Below are positions 1 to 12,172 of a stretch of 64,000 nt of DNA, in pieces (the first letter of the stretch is position 1; the number at the start of each line of letters is the position of its first letter). The translations under genes were made by a program, and so were the position numbers. Source of the stretch: Shewanella canadensis. Its GTDB lineage: Bacteria; Pseudomonadota; Gammaproteobacteria; Enterobacterales; Shewanellaceae. Where the stretch lies: contig NZ_RXNU01000005.1 in assembly GCF_003966225.1 (NCBI RefSeq), positions 248,001 to 312,000 on the forward strand, in the 5' to 3' direction. The notes beneath the pieces are model-generated. The model was not told the origin of the DNA, made no database searches, and saw nothing but the letters and a program-made list of their open reading frames with translations.

Positions 1-99
1 TATCATAACACTCGCGACGGTGCGAGCGATTCTCACAATGACATTGTCAGTGTTGAGAAAGAGGACGAGGATTGCGAAGGCGGAGCTTGTAAGATCTAA
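1..99 (+). CDS. nrdA: Ribonucleotide reductase alpha subunit, C-terminal end (partial)
   Basis: Only the last 32 codons and the TAA stop are inside the window; the gene starts upstream. The translated end contains a CEGGAC stretch followed by KI. That is the mobile C-terminal cysteine pair of class Ia NrdA, which passes reducing equivalents from thioredoxin or glutaredoxin to the active site (the E. coli protein ends in nearly the same residues). The residues before it are acidic, as is usual. nrdB follows 145 bases downstream on the same strand, which supports the call. The enzyme reduces ribonucleoside diphosphates to deoxyribonucleotides in the cytoplasm. Confidence 0.93.
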   Translation, partial: YHNTRDGASDSHNDIVSVEKEDEDCEGGACKI

Positions 100-122
100 G
101 CTCACTGTCGCCTGGAAAAATG

Positions 123-206
123 AAGTGAGCCTATTGTCCGGTTCACTTCGCATAATGATAGACTCACTTTTCAGTGGTGTAATGTTTTGGCAACCGCTGA
201 AAAGTG
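123..206 (+). other. Tandem inverted repeats between nrdA and nrdB
   Basis: Two hairpins can be drawn in the 145-base gap. The first pairs aagtga (123-128) with tcactt (143-148). The second pairs cacttttcag (165-174) with ctgaaaagtg (197-206), and GGT (176-178) can also pair with ACC (193-195), giving a long imperfect stem. No T-run follows, so this is not a typical terminator. An mRNA processing or stability element in the nrdAB transcript is a guess. Confidence 0.5.
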
Positions 207-244
207 TTTAATACAACAAATTAGTAATCTCTTAAGGGACGTTC

Positions 245-1375
245 ATGACCTATACGACGTTTAACCAAGTAAAAAACGATCAACTACTCGAACCTATGTT
301 TTTGGGTAACCCTGTTAATGTCTCTCGTTATGACCAACAAAAGCATGTCTCTTTTGAAAAGCTGATTGAAAAGCAGCTCTCTTTCTTCTGGCGCCCTGAA
401 GAGATCGATATCTCAAAAGATCGCGCAGACTGGCAACGTTTAACTGAATCTGAAAAACATATCTTCATCTCCAATCTAAAGTACCAGACTCTACTGGACA
501 GCATGGCTGCACGCTCCGTCAATGCCGTGTTATTGCCACTTGTCTCTCTACCTGAAGTTGAGACCTGGGTAGAGACTTGGGCATTTAGTGAAACCATTCA
601 TTCCCGCTCATATACCCATATCTTACGAAACCTGTTCACTGAGCCAGGTGAAGTGTTCGACGATATCGTAGTCAACCCAGCGATTTTAAAACGTGCGACC
701 AGCATTGCTAAATATTTTGATGACGTGATCTTAACGACACAGCTCCTTCAATCACAAGGTGAAGGCAGTTACGAAGTTGAAGGAAGGACCATTGAAGTAT
801 CGACACGCAAACTCAAAGAGCGACTCTACCTTGCTGTGTGCTCAGTTAATGCATTAGAAGCTATTCGCTTTTATGTCAGCTTTGCCTGCTCATTTGCCTT
901 TGCAGAGCGTGAGTTGCTTGAGGGCAACGCCAAGATCATCAAATTAATTGCCCGAGATGAGGCTCTGCACCTTTCCGGTACACAGCATATTCTTAAACTC
1001 TGGGCCAATGGCAATGATGATCCTGAAATGGTTGAGGTCTGCCGTGATCTTCATGAAGCGGGTCGTCAAGTATTCCTCGATGTTGTTGAGCAAGAGAAGG
1101 AGTGGGCTGACTACCTATTCAAAGATGGCTCTATGATCGGTCTAAACGCTGAGATACTTAAGCAGTATATCGAGTACATCAGTAATAACCGTATGGAAGC
1201 TATCGGCTACGAAGCACCATTTGCTATTAAGAATAATCCACTGCCTTGGATCAACACATATCTTGTTAGCGACAATGTTCAGGTCGCTCCTCAGGAGAGT
1301 GAGATCACCTCATATTTAGTCGGCCAAGTTGATGCAACCGTCTCAGATGACGACTTCGATGACTTCGAACTTTAA
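245..1375 (+). CDS. nrdB: Class Ia ribonucleotide reductase beta subunit
   Basis: Beta subunit that carries the diiron-tyrosyl radical cofactor and delivers the radical to NrdA for deoxyribonucleotide synthesis. The protein has 376 residues, the same length as E. coli NrdB. Iron ligands and radical residue fall where expected, one position later than in E. coli: D85 (in TLLD), E116 and H119 (SETIH), Y123, and later the EAIRFY and RDEALH helices. The C-terminal tail ends in DDFEL, comparable to the tail that docks into NrdA. The ATG has a good AAGGGA ribosome site. It follows nrdA and overlaps the ferredoxin gene yfaE, so the three probably form one operon. Family identity is clear. Confidence 0.97.
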   Translation: MTYTTFNQVKNDQLLEPMFLGNPVNVSRYDQQKHVSFEKLIEKQLSFFWRPEEIDISKDRADWQRLTESEKHIFISNLKYQTLLDSMAARSVNAVLLPLVSLPEVETWVETWAFSETIHSRSYTHILRNLFTEPGEVFDDIVVNPAILKRATSIAKYFDDVILTTQLLQSQGEGSYEVEGRTIEVSTRKLKERLYLAVCSVNALEAIRFYVSFACSFAFAERELLEGNAKIIKLIARDEALHLSGTQHILKLWANGNDDPEMVEVCRDLHEAGRQVFLDVVEQEKEWADYLFKDGSMIGLNAEILKQYIEYISNNRMEAIGYEAPFAIKNNPLPWINTYLVSDNVQVAPQESEITSYLVGQVDATVSDDDFDDFEL

Positions 1376-1706
1376 GATCCTCCACAAGGCTCCTATCGTC
1401 AGCCTAAATGGCCAACCTGTGTTGCTGTTCAATCAGCAACATATAAGCCTGTTAGATGCGCTCGAACAGAAGAATGTTAAGCTGTTTTCAGAGTGCCGCA
1501 ATGGCTATTGTGGTGCCTGTAAAACCAAGATAAGAAGCGGCAGTGTGACTTATCATACCGAGCCTCTGGTTTCACTTGAGACTGATGAGTGCCTGCCCTG
1601 CTGCTGTATGCCCGACAGTGATCTCGACTTGGATCTGTCAGCCGATGGTGCCCAGGTTGTCAGGGCGACACCTAAACACAAGCGCCCGGAAACCGCGAAT
1701 ATATAA
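1359..1706 (+). CDS. yfaE: 2Fe-2S ferredoxin for NrdB cofactor maintenance (YfaE-like)
   Basis: Small plant-type [2Fe-2S] ferredoxin. In E. coli, YfaE reduces the diferric cluster of NrdB so that the tyrosyl radical can be rebuilt. The cluster motif is visible: C46, C51 and C54 ([10 protein letters not shown]), with the last ligand in the LPCCC stretch (about residue 81). The reading frame is also open from a TTG at 1329 and ATGs at 1332 and 1347. I chose the ATG at 1359, which overlaps the end of nrdB by 17 bases, because the homologous part begins just after it. The overlap suggests translational coupling, but no clear ribosome site is visible for any of these starts. A short polar tail (about 30 residues) extends beyond the E. 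coli length. Confidence 0.88.
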   Translation: MTSNFKILHKAPIVSLNGQPVLLFNQQHISLLDALEQKNVKLFSECRNGYCGACKTKIRSGSVTYHTEPLVSLETDECLPCCCMPDSDLDLDLSADGAQVVRATPKHKRPETANI

Positions 1707-2015
1707 TGCAAAACTGATTTTATTTTGCTCTAAAAATCACTTTACTCCCTGTTTACACTAAATTTATCAATCAATGATATAGTCTCGATATCTCGTGATA
1801 TTAACGACATTTAACGCCCCTAAAATACGAAATATCACAACTTAGTGATCTTGCTCCCGCCTCTCGCTCCACAGAACCAAGAAAACTGCTTTGGCATCAA
1901 TCTTGGAGTCTTAACCCATCCCCAGTTTCGGTCTACGACTTGGTTACCAGCGATATTCCCTAGTCATTAAGACCGCCTACTCACAACTTAAGCACCAACA
2001 AAAGGGCTGAACATC
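1707..2015. other. Intergenic region, no gene seen
   Basis: AT-rich stretch between the nrd operon and the chemoreceptor gene. No convincing ORF and no strong terminator behind yfaE. A small hairpin (atatc, tcgt, gatat) lies near 1786-1799. The region presumably holds the chemoreceptor promoter, but I could not identify -35/-10 boxes with confidence. Confidence 0.5.
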
Positions 2016-3659
2016 TTGAATACTGACAAGAATAATTACGGTTCTATCAAACGTCTCCTGATCGCTACATTCTCTGCATTGGTCATCATATTCTGCATTG
2101 GTTTGACCCTGATCGGCTACAACATAGAAAATGTTCGCTCGCAGATAGATTCGTTGGAACGTGAGTATATTTCCAGCAATTTAGCCGCTAAGTTACTGCA
2201 ATCAAGCTCGGGGCTAAGAAGAGAGCAGATCGGATACAGTCTAAGACGCGTATTAGGCACTAAGATGAGTTCAGACTCAGTTCAATATATTGAACGGGAG
2301 GCCGTCACACTCAATCAGACCTTCACAGAGTTAAAGAGGCTGGCTAATGTCCAGACACAGGAACAACTCGCACGATTAGAACAACCCATTGCGGAGTTTA
2401 AGTTACTTCATGATCAGTTTCTGACCATGGATAGCAACGCTAAACCAAGAGAGACGGCTAAGATGTTAACCTCAACCGCGTCCTGGAAAATCTATGACAG
2501 AATAGAAACCGGGATCCGGACACTCACCCAACAACAAGCTGAAATAGTCAATGGCGCCAAACAGTCAAGTAGCCGTGCAATCAATAATTTAAAGAGCTGT
2601 CTCATCGTTATCGCAATCATATTTATCCTGATTATCGTCTTTACAGGCATTATTCTCGTACGCCGCATCCTTGCTCCACTGCAAGCGACCACTGAAGTAC
2701 TCACTGAGATCTCGTCTGGAAATTTAGCGGTTAACATTGAACGAGAAAGATTTAACAGCGCCGAATACAGTGCTTTAGCCGATGTGCTTACCTCTACCCG
2801 AATGAAGCTTCAACAGATGATCACCCAAATTGGCACCTCTTCTGTGCAATTGGGAAGTGCCGTGGAAGATCTGGGTAGGGTTGCAAGTGATTCAGCCACA
2901 GGGATGGAGCAGCAACGCAATGAAGTCACTCAGGTTGCCACTGCGATGAACGAGTTACAGTCATCGATCGTCGAGATCTCACGTAACACCAGCCAAACGG
3001 CAGAATTTGCTAATAATGCAGTACAAGCAACCACACAGGGACAGAGCGTGGTCACCTCTACACTTCTGGCCATCGATGAGTCAGCAAAGGAGATCGACAA
3101 GGTCAACACCGTCATCGAGCAGTTACAGAAAGACACCGACGCGATAGCCGTTATTTTGGATGTGATAGCCAATATTACCGAACAGACAAACCTACTCGCC
3201 CTCAATGCCGCCATTGAAGCTGCACGGGCCGGAGAGCAGGGACGCGGCTTTGCTGTAGTGGCAGATGAAGTCCGCGTACTGGCACAACGCACACAAACAT
3301 CGGCACGGGAAATTAAAGACACCATAGAAGTATTACAGGAGCGCGCAAAGCAGGCCGTTGAATCGATGAAATCGAGTCAAAGTAAGATGCAGACCAGCGT
3401 GGTAGCGGCAGATCAGGCTCACTTGGCCATGGAAGAGATCAGCAATGCTATCGGCAGTATCAATGATATTGCCATTCAGGTGGCCAGTGCCACAGAACAA
3501 CAAACCGCCGTTACCGAAGAGCTAAATTGCAATATCACCAATATCAGCGATGCAAGTCAGCGCGTATCAGAAGGATCGCATCTCGTCTCCCAATCGAGCA
3601 GAGAACTGAGACAACTTTCTGTCAATCTCGACGGAATGATCCAGCAATTCAGAGTGTAG
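2016..3659 (+). CDS. Methyl-accepting chemotaxis protein
   Basis: Membrane chemoreceptor that signals through CheA/CheW to the flagellar motor. Order of parts: membrane helix at about 14-36, a periplasmic helical sensor region to about 190 (size fits a four-helix bundle, type not certain), second membrane helix at about 192-215, HAMP linker, then the long cytoplasmic coiled coil. The signalling hairpin is unmistakable at about 388-425 ([20 protein letters not shown], then [12 protein letters not shown]). The start is a TTG at 2016 with AAAGGG about ten bases upstream; no better ATG is present. It stands alone, not in a chemotaxis operon, as is common for receptors in Shewanella and Vibrio. 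The ligand cannot be predicted. Confidence 0.93.
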   Translation: MNTDKNNYGSIKRLLIATFSALVIIFCIGLTLIGYNIENVRSQIDSLEREYISSNLAAKLLQSSSGLRREQIGYSLRRVLGTKMSSDSVQYIEREAVTLNQTFTELKRLANVQTQEQLARLEQPIAEFKLLHDQFLTMDSNAKPRETAKMLTSTASWKIYDRIETGIRTLTQQQAEIVNGAKQSSSRAINNLKSCLIVIAIIFILIIVFTGIILVRRILAPLQATTEVLTEISSGNLAVNIERERFNSAEYSALADVLTSTRMKLQQMITQIGTSSVQLGSAVEDLGRVASDSATGMEQQRNEVTQVATAMNELQSSIVEISRNTSQTAEFANNAVQATTQGQSVVTSTLLAIDESAKEIDKVNTVIEQLQKDTDAIAVILDVIANITEQTNLLALNAAIEAARAGEQGRGFAVVADEVRVLAQRTQTSAREIKDTIEVLQERAKQAVESMKSSQSKMQTSVVAADQAHLAMEEISNAIGSINDIAIQVASATEQQTAVTEELNCNITNISDASQRVSEGSHLVSQSSRELRQLSVNLDGMIQQFRV

Positions 3660-3684
3660 TAGTTATTCAAAGTACGCTTTCAAA

Positions 3685-3733
3685 TGAAAAAGCCTGAATG
3701 CCTTCCCGATATTTAAGAGGAGACATTCAGGCT
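3685..3733 (-). terminator. Terminator downstream of fadH
   Basis: Arms agcctgaatg (3691-3700) and cattcaggct (3724-3733) form a 10-bp stem with a 23-base loop. Read on the minus strand it is followed by a T-run, which fits fadH transcription ending here. It also lies just behind the plus-strand chemoreceptor gene. Confidence 0.7.
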
Positions 3734-3772
3734 GTTAGCGCCCTTATTCAAAGTAGAAGTGCGGCTAACTCA

Positions 3773-5788
<2,016 letters not shown>

Positions 5789-6036
5789 TCAAACATCCTT
5801 TTTAAACAAGTGATTTAAACCAGCATACCTTTTGTATTATCTCAGCTCAACTATATCTTATTAAGTGGCTCAGGTATAAATAAGCAGCACAATAAATTAT
5901 CCAGTTCGTTTAAGCTGAAGTGCTGTAATACCAACTCACCTACAGAGCATTGAACTCCCGCTGAATGGTCAGATACTTAGTAAAACGGGTATAATACAAT
6001 CAAGAGACAAATCAAATCCTTAGTGCATCCAATGCG

Positions 6037-6290
6037 GTGTTTACGAGCTTAAACCTAGTATCACCATGTTCCTCACTCGTTGCGAACAACAGGGTCTTGT
6101 ATGTTCCCTACAAACTTATGACATCTCCTCCCCTGACCCATAGGGCCTGTGATATTCCCGATATCACTCAGGCATTTCCCACGTCCGTGTGGGTCAGATG
6201 GGACATGTCTTTAAAGCGTATGGAACGCTTAAGACCTTGGAGGTCAGATGTTGTGAATGCCTGTATTGCACGACAATATGGATAGTCTTA
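6037..6290. repeat. Hairpin-rich intergenic element (possible dispersed repeat or structured RNA)
   Basis: Lies in the 580-base gap between fadH and sppA; the rest of that gap (5789-6036, 6291-6371) shows nothing clear beyond promoter-like AT-rich DNA. Nested dyads: 6120-6140 pairs imperfectly with 6190-6209 (CTGACCCA against TGGGTCAG, extended by GACAT/ATGTC); inside it gcctgtgatat (6145-6155) pairs with atatcac and aggc (6161-6173); aagcgt/acgctt (6214-6230); gacct/aggtc (6233-6245). A further pairing is possible between aggcatt (6170-6176) and aatgcct (6256-6262). An 82-codon ORF spans it but does not look like a protein. The density of stems suggests a transcribed structured RNA or a miniature repeat; the latter is more likely. 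Confidence 0.5.
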
Positions 6291-6371
6291 CAGATTCCTT
6301 TACAATTCAGTTTTCCCTCTCGAGCTTTTTTCAGTTAGCATATGCATATTAGAGCAATATAGGAGTGGATG

Positions 6372-8210
6372 ATGTCCGCTAAGCCCTCATTTTTAAAAAG
6401 AATATCCCTACTGATTTGGAATACCGTAAATGGGATCCGTAAGCTGATCCTGAACCTTTTCTTCTTCGGTATCCTCGCGGCAATCATAGTTGTAATGACT
6501 GTTGAAGACGATGTAAAACTTGATTCAGGCTCGGCGTTAGTGATGAACCTATCCGGTTCTATCGTTGAACAGAAAAGGCAAGTCGATCCCATCGAAGCCG
6601 CCATGAAAAACAGCAAGAGCAACGAAGCCGGTGGTGAACTGTTACTTGCTGATGTACTCAATGTCATCGATAACGCGGCCCTGGACACACGGATCTCATC
6701 GATAGTACTGGATATTGGTCACCTGAGATGGACCGGGATCAGTAAACTCCAATCCATAGGCGACGCGCTAACCCGCTTCAAAGAGTCGGGAAAACCGATC
6801 ATAGCCAAGGCGAATTGGTACGGTCAAAACCAATATTTTCTTGCCAGCTTTGCCGACACTATTTACCTGAATCCACAAGGTAGTGTCGAACTGGAAGGTT
6901 TGAGTCGTTATCGCCAATACTATAAGTCGGCGTTAGATAAATTAAAAATTAAGGCACATATCTTCCGTGTCGGTACTTTCAAATCTGCCGTGGAACCCTA
7001 TATTCGCGACGATATGTCCCCCGCAGCCAAAGAGGCCAACACCGAACTTCTTAACGATATCTGGGCCAATTATGAGACTCAGGTCGCACAGAACCGCAAT
7101 ATTTCAGCCGATAAACTTGTTCTCAGTGCCGATCAGTACCTTATAGAATTAGAGAAAGCCAACGGCAAATCTGCCGAGATGGCGCTTAACATGAACTGGG
7201 TAGATGAACTGGCATCGGCCGAGGCATTCAGGCTCAAGATGATCGACACTGTGGGTAAAGCCGATGAAGGAAACAGCTTCAAGCAGGTCAACTTTTTCGA
7301 TTATCAGTCTTTGATTGCCACTCACCCTTCCCTCTTAATCGACGACACTGTGGGTATTATTGTCGCGAAGGGGACCATACTTAATGGCAATCAACCTGCC
7401 GGTCAAATTGGTGGCGAGAGCACATCAAAGCTGCTGCGTAAGGCGCGTTTCGATGATCAGGTTAAAGCTATTGTGTTAAGAGTCGATAGCCCGGGCGGAA
7501 GCGCATTTGCTTCGGAGCAGATAAGACAAGAGGTACTGGCACTTAAAACAGCTGGAAAACCGGTTGTCGTCAGCATGGGGAGCTATGCAGCCTCCGGCGG
7601 TTATTGGATCTCAGCCAGTGCTGATTATATCTATGCAACGCCGACCACGCTTACCGGCTCAATCGGTATCTTCGGCATGGTCACAACCTTTGAAGACTCA
7701 TTATCCAGCATTGGTATACACACAGATGGTGTTGCCACTTCTGACTGGGCGGGGATATCGGTTACAAAAGGCCTCACTCCCGAGATAAAATCTGTCATTC
7801 AACGTCATATAGAACGTGGCTATCATGATTTTATCTCGCTCGTTGCGACTGAGCGCGGTATGAGTCTGGACGATGTAGACAACATAGCTCAGGGACGCGT
7901 GTGGTCAGGTAAGAAAGCCGTAGAGCTCGGCTTAGTCGATGAGCTTGGCGATCTGGACAGCGCCGTTGCGAAAGCCGCTAAGATGGCAAACCTTGAAACA
8001 TTCGACAGTCAGATCATCGAGCAGGAGCTGAGCCCACAAGAGCTCTTCATCCAGGAGATGTTTGCGTCGGCTGCGGCCTACTTGCCACAATCGACAACCA
8101 GTACAGTATTCGAACAACTGCTTTCAAAGTGGTCAGGTGTAATTGAGGAGTTCAGTTCATTCGACGACCCTAACGGCATGTATCTCTACTGCGATACCTG
8201 TAACTTCTAG
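6372..8210 (+). CDS. sppA: Signal peptide peptidase SppA, 67 kDa type
   Basis: Membrane-anchored serine protease that degrades cleaved signal peptides on the periplasmic side of the inner membrane. About 612 residues, as in E. coli SppA (618). One N-terminal membrane helix (about 20-42) is followed by tandem SppA domains. The Ser/Lys dyad is present: K204 in GTFKSAVEP in the first half and S404 in GSYAASGGYW in the second. Two ATGs are adjacent (6369 and 6372). AGGAG at 6361-6365 is six bases from the second and only three from the first, so I prefer 6372. ansA follows after a terminator; sppA next to ansA is also the E. coli order. Confidence 0.95.
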   Translation: MSAKPSFLKRISLLIWNTVNGIRKLILNLFFFGILAAIIVVMTVEDDVKLDSGSALVMNLSGSIVEQKRQVDPIEAAMKNSKSNEAGGELLLADVLNVIDNAALDTRISSIVLDIGHLRWTGISKLQSIGDALTRFKESGKPIIAKANWYGQNQYFLASFADTIYLNPQGSVELEGLSRYRQYYKSALDKLKIKAHIFRVGTFKSAVEPYIRDDMSPAAKEANTELLNDIWANYETQVAQNRNISADKLVLSADQYLIELEKANGKSAEMALNMNWVDELASAEAFRLKMIDTVGKADEGNSFKQVNFFDYQSLIATHPSLLIDDTVGIIVAKGTILNGNQPAGQIGGESTSKLLRKARFDDQVKAIVLRVDSPGGSAFASEQIRQEVLALKTAGKPVVVSMGSYAASGGYWISASADYIYATPTTLTGSIGIFGMVTTFEDSLSSIGIHTDGVATSDWAGISVTKGLTPEIKSVIQRHIERGYHDFISLVATERGMSLDDVDNIAQGRVWSGKKAVELGLVDELGDLDSAVAKAAKMANLETFDSQIIEQELSPQELFIQEMFASAAAYLPQSTTSTVFEQLLSKWSGVIEEFSSFDDPNGMYLYCDTCNF

Positions 8211-8229
8211 GCAAGAGCCAGTTAAACAG

Positions 8230-8263
8230 AAACCGGTATGGGTCCTCTCCTACCGGTTTTTTT
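8230..8263 (+). terminator. Rho-independent terminator after sppA
   Basis: aaccggta (8231-8238) pairs with taccggtt (8251-8258) around a 12-base loop, followed by a run of seven T. Twenty bases behind the sppA stop. Confidence 0.88.
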
Positions 8264-8376
8264 ATGCCTAAACTATTCTACAAATACAAAATTTTAGTGA
8301 TATCTCAGATTTCTTATTGGGGTGAACTCTTCTAGCAAGTATACTTCAGCCAATTAGTGTTCATCTGAAGTAGAAA

Positions 8377-9390
8377 ATGACCAAACGTTCCATATATGTA
8401 GCTTATACCGGCGGCACAATAGGCATGCAAAAAACGGCGCAAGGTTTCGCACCTGTCGCCGGATTTCTCACTAATTGTGTTAAGTCTATGCCTGAATTTT
8501 ATCATGACGAAATGCCTGAATTTGTCATTCATGAATATAGCCCTCTCATAGATTCTTCAGATATGGCGCCGACGGATTGGCAGATGATAGCCAATGATAT
8601 CAAGGACAATTACGATAACTACGATGGATTCGTTATCTTGCATGGTACCGACACCATGGCCTTCACTGCATCTGCGCTCTCATTTATGTTGCAAGGACTG
8701 TCTAAGCCCGTCATCGTGACCGGGTCTCAGATCCCGCTGGCACAACTGCGCTCTGACGGTCAAACCAACCTGTTAAATTCCCTCTATATTGCGGCAAACT
8801 ACCCCGTTGCCGAAGTCTGTCTGTTTTTCAACAACAAACTGTTCAGGGGAAATCGCACAACTAAGGCACATGCCGACGGGTTCGGGGCCTTTGCCTCACC
8901 GAACTTCCCTCTTCTGTTAGAGGCTGGCATAAAGATTCGTTTAAAGGCGGGCAAAGTTGGCGGAGATGAGAATAAACAACTCGAAGTTGCCACCATCAGC
9001 CCGCAACCGATTGGTGTTGTCACCCTATACCCCGGTATCACCACAGATATTATTGAGAATATCCTTCAGCAACCGGTAAAAGCCTTGATATTACTCACCT
9101 ATGGTGTGGGAAATGCGCCTCAAAATCCGGCATTGTTGAAGGTGCTGTCAGATGCACATAAGCGCGGCATTATACTGGTCAACCTGACACAATGTCTGCA
9201 GGGTAAGGTCAACATGTCAGGCTACGCGACAGGCAATGCATTAGAAGCGGCGGGTGTGATCAGCGGTTCAGATATGACGACAGAAGCGGCATTAACAAAA
9301 CTTCATTACTTACTCTCTAAATCGATGTCGACGCAAGAGATCAGAGAAGCAATGCAGCAAAATTTAGTCGGTGAACTCAGCGAAGATTAA
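8377..9390 (+). CDS. ansA: Type I (cytoplasmic) L-asparaginase
   Basis: Hydrolyses L-asparagine to aspartate and ammonia in the cytoplasm. 337 residues against 338 for E. coli AnsA. Both threonine motifs of the asparaginase family are present: YTGGTIGM near residues 10-17 and HGTDTMAFTASAL near 90. No signal peptide is seen, which separates it from the periplasmic type II enzyme. It has its own start region behind the sppA terminator, so it may be transcribed independently even though sppA-ansA is a conserved pair. Confidence 0.94.
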   Translation: MTKRSIYVAYTGGTIGMQKTAQGFAPVAGFLTNCVKSMPEFYHDEMPEFVIHEYSPLIDSSDMAPTDWQMIANDIKDNYDNYDGFVILHGTDTMAFTASALSFMLQGLSKPVIVTGSQIPLAQLRSDGQTNLLNSLYIAANYPVAEVCLFFNNKLFRGNRTTKAHADGFGAFASPNFPLLLEAGIKIRLKAGKVGGDENKQLEVATISPQPIGVVTLYPGITTDIIENILQQPVKALILLTYGVGNAPQNPALLKVLSDAHKRGIILVNLTQCLQGKVNMSGYATGNALEAAGVISGSDMTTEAALTKLHYLLSKSMSTQEIREAMQQNLVGELSED

Positions 9391-9444
9391 GGTTGGTCAT
9401 CAACTAAGTCCGGCACACTAGCTAAAACTATAGAACCATTATCG

Positions 9445-9477
9445 CAGTGTTGCGCAACCTTAGGTTGCGCAACACTG
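9445..9477. terminator. Perfect 15-bp hairpin between convergent genes
   Basis: cagtgttgcgcaacc (9445-9459) and its exact complement (9463-9477) enclose a 3-base loop. It lies between convergent ansA and a chemoreceptor gene. There is no good T-run on either strand, so it may be a rho-assisted or bidirectional terminator or a processing site. Confidence 0.6.
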
Positions 9478-9484
9478 AATTTAT

Positions 9485-11623
9485 CTACACCTTAAACTGA
9501 CTGACAATCTGTTGCTGCCCCGTTGCAAGCTGTTTTAACTCATCGCTCAGTGTTGCCGATGACTCTGCTTCACGGCTGATATGTTGGCTTGCCTCTTTGA
9601 TATTCGCTATGTTGTAACTTATTTCGGTAGCGACGCTGCTCTGCTCTGCAGTCGCTTTAGCTATTTCGGCTTCATTTTCTGTAATATTTCGAATATGCAT
9701 TTCGATATCAGCCAATTGCTTAGCCATCTCTTTAACCTGACTGACAGCATTGATAGCCTTATCATTACCTGCGGTGATAGTTTTTAAGATATCCTGACTA
9801 CTCGATTGAAAAAGGTCGGTGACCTGACTTATCTGACCAATAGAGTTCTTTGTTCGCTCGGCAAGGTCGCGCACCTCATTAGCAACAACGGCAAACCCTC
9901 TTCCCTGTTCACCGGCTCTCGCCGCTTCGATTGCAGCATTGAGTGCCAGCAAGTTTGTCTGCTCCGCAATCCCCTGAATAACCGATAGTATTTTCTCAAT
10001 ATTAGCGCTATCAGTATTTAACTTTTCGATCAAAGGCATGGCAGCGGAGACCTCTTCCACCAATGACTCAACGGCAAGTGAAGTCTGGTTAGCAACACTC
10101 CTGCCTTTCTCTGCAGCCAGACTGGCGTCGTTAGCCGCATTAGCTGAAAGCAACGTTTTTTCCGATACAATGCCCGCAGTGGTAGACATCTGTTCAATTG
10201 CGGCGGCCACTTGATCGACCTCAGAAAACTGTTGCTGGCTGCTGAGGCTCGTTCGACCGGCGATATCGGATGCATGGCTGGAAGTAGACTGACCATTCTT
10301 TATTGAGTGATCAATGGCTTTAACCGTGGTCTGCAGTTTTTCAAGAAATTGATTAAACCAATGGGTTAGGGTTCCAATTTCATCATAACTGTCTATCTTT
10401 ATCCTTTGGGTAAGATCCCATTCACCGGAAGCGATACTCTGTAGTCTCTCGGTGACATTATTTAGGGGTTTAATCAGATAAAAAGAAAAGCGCCACACGA
10501 TGAAGAGGGAAATAACAGTGATGATAATGGCTGATAGCAAAATTTTGTATAAGGAGCCGCGATTATAGTCGACTACCCTCTCCTCTAACGCCAAAGAATC
10601 GGCTAACACTGCCGATACAGGTACAGTTAAAATCAATCCCCACTTATCAATTAGCCCATCGAAGGTAATTGGCCGCAACGTCACTAAGTCCTCACCATTA
10701 GAGCTCCATTGTATCGAACTCTTTTGCTCTTCGTGCCAATCACCGAGCTTAGCCTTTTTATTTAACTCTAGAGAACTGATTTTTTCCCCCAGACTCTTGC
10801 GGTCTGAACTATAGGCAGCCACAACTCCTCTTTGACTCGATAAAACGACCTCTCCCGATCCATTTAGCAGGCGCTTATCGGCCGTCTCGATAATTGGCTG
10901 TAAAGAGGATAGAGACACATCCAAGCCTAACATCCCCAGAGTCTTACCATCGGCTATGAGTGGCACGGTAATAGAGGTCATTAACACCGGCTTACCGCCG
11001 ACTTTATCCAGATAGGGATCCAGCAGACAGGGGCTAGCTCTCTCTATTGCACATGTCACCCATTCATTATCGGGTAAACCAAGCTTATCTAACTGAGTGT
11101 TGGTAATATCCTCTTCAAGCATCACCTCCAGCTCTATCTGCCCATCGACTCTTGCCCAATATGGGGCGAATCGTCCGGCACCGTTTGATGCGACCGTGAC
11201 ATTTTCAATAAACGCAGAGTCGGCACCTAGAGTGTCAGGACTCATTACAATATAGATGCCGAGGACCTCACCATTATGTTCAAGCATCTTTTTTGTGTAA
11301 TCATTGAGCTCCATACGTAGAAGCCTCGATTCGCTACCACGCCTGATGGCATCACTACGCATACTCATTATGGAGTGAGCCATGGTATCCGCCGTAACCA
11401 AATGATGCTCGATAACAGCGCTTATAATTTCAGATTGCTCATTTGCCAGGGCTGCGACAAATGATTCGGTAGAGCTGCGTAAACTCGCCGATGTTTGCTC
11501 CTTAATCAATGCTTGGGTCTGGCTCGAATAGTATAGAAACGAGGCCATAAGAATACTCAAAGAGGTAAATAAACAGAGAAATGAAGTAAGCGCAAATTTG
11601 CGGCGAATAGACATACTACTCAT
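9485..11623 (-). CDS. Methyl-accepting chemotaxis protein with Cache-type sensor
   Basis: Chemoreceptor of about 712 residues. An N-terminal membrane helix is followed by a large periplasmic region (about 30-355) whose size and motifs ([11 protein letters not shown], a later WGLILTVP) fit a double Cache domain, the class that binds amino acids and other small ligands. Then come a second membrane helix (about residues 360-385), HAMP ([16 protein letters not shown]) and the signalling hairpin ([20 protein letters not shown]). The frame is open to 11677, but the ATG at 11623 has AGGGA seven bases upstream and the homologous region starts right after it, so I chose that start. Free-standing gene; ligand unknown. 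Confidence 0.93.
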   Translation of the reverse strand: MSSMSIRRKFALTSFLCLFTSLSILMASFLYYSSQTQALIKEQTSASLRSSTESFVAALANEQSEIISAVIEHHLVTADTMAHSIMSMRSDAIRRGSESRLLRMELNDYTKKMLEHNGEVLGIYIVMSPDTLGADSAFIENVTVASNGAGRFAPYWARVDGQIELEVMLEEDITNTQLDKLGLPDNEWVTCAIERASPCLLDPYLDKVGGKPVLMTSITVPLIADGKTLGMLGLDVSLSSLQPIIETADKRLLNGSGEVVLSSQRGVVAAYSSDRKSLGEKISSLELNKKAKLGDWHEEQKSSIQWSSNGEDLVTLRPITFDGLIDKWGLILTVPVSAVLADSLALEERVVDYNRGSLYKILLSAIIITVISLFIVWRFSFYLIKPLNNVTERLQSIASGEWDLTQRIKIDSYDEIGTLTHWFNQFLEKLQTTVKAIDHSIKNGQSTSSHASDIAGRTSLSSQQQFSEVDQVAAAIEQMSTTAGIVSEKTLLSANAANDASLAAEKGRSVANQTSLAVESLVEEVSAAMPLIEKLNTDSANIEKILSVIQGIAEQTNLLALNAAIEAARAGEQGRGFAVVANEVRDLAERTKNSIGQISQVTDLFQSSSQDILKTITAGNDKAINAVSQVKEMAKQLADIEMHIRNITENEAEIAKATAEQSSVATEISYNIANIKEASQHISREAESSATLSDELKQLATGQQQIVSQFKV

Positions 11624-11787
11624 TGGTAAATCCCTATACATAAGTGTATATAAAAATAAAAAAACGATTGTATCCATTCAAAACATTTATACAACGCCGG
11701 CACAACACGCCGCGATACAATTTATTACAAACCTAACACTGGTCACACTTTGGAATTGGCTCCCAACCCTCAACTCATATATTGCAT

Positions 11788-11830
11788 AAAAAAGAAAGCC
11801 CCACAGGCAAGTATTAACCTATAGGGCTTT
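11788..11830 (-). terminator. Terminator after the yeaC pair
   Basis: On the minus strand AAAGCCC (complement of 11824-11830) pairs with GGGCTTT (11796-11802), with inner AGG/CCT pairing, followed by a T-rich tract. It lies about 60 bases behind the yeaC stop. Confidence 0.75.
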
Positions 11831-11890
11831 GGAGTGCTTTACTTCTCAGTGCTTAAAAGCTCAGAACTTTACTTCTTAATACTTTACAGC

Positions 11891-12172
11891 TTAAAAATCT
11901 TCTTGCTTAAAGTCTGCGATCGGCTCACCTTTAAACTGCTTCTTTAACTGAGCTTTTGTCAGCTCGTTCATTTTACCTTCACTATTAATCGTAAAATGGT
12001 CAGTCTGATCCAATCTTCTTGCCTGATAAAGCATTACCAGCTGCATGGTTGAGTCACGTTGCTCTTGTGTCAGCACGGTACCATCTTCCCACTTACCCAA
12101 CTCGACACCGCTCATAAGACGCTCATACACTTCTTGAGGCATCTCATCGATCATTTTATTAATATCAGTCAT
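11891..12172 (-). CDS. yeaC: YeaC family protein (DUF1315)
   Basis: Small cytoplasmic protein of 93 residues with no known biochemical role. It resembles E. coli YeaC throughout: PQEVYERL near the start, VELGKWEDG in the middle, then the QLVMLYQAR helix and a charged C-terminus. The ATG overlaps the stop of the upstream zinc-ribbon gene by four bases (ATGA), so the two are very probably co-translated. The function is unknown, and the neighbour only hints at something at or near the membrane. Confidence 0.88.
   Translation of the reverse strand: MTDINKMIDEMPQEVYERLMSGVELGKWEDGTVLTQEQRDSTMQLVMLYQARRLDQTDHFTINSEGKMNELTKAQLKKQFKGEPIADFKQEDF

Noticed and set aside
20..211. Plus-strand ORF across the nrdA end
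   Set aside because: It runs in another frame over the true NrdA C-terminus and the hairpins; no family resemblance and no ribosome site.
2930..3325. 131-codon minus-strand ORF
   Set aside because: Antisense to the chemoreceptor signalling domain; its long open frame results from codon bias.
6037..6285. 82-codon ORF between fadH and sppA as a gene
   Set aside because: It coincides with nested hairpins, has no ribosome site, and its composition does not look like a protein. Treated as part of the structured element.
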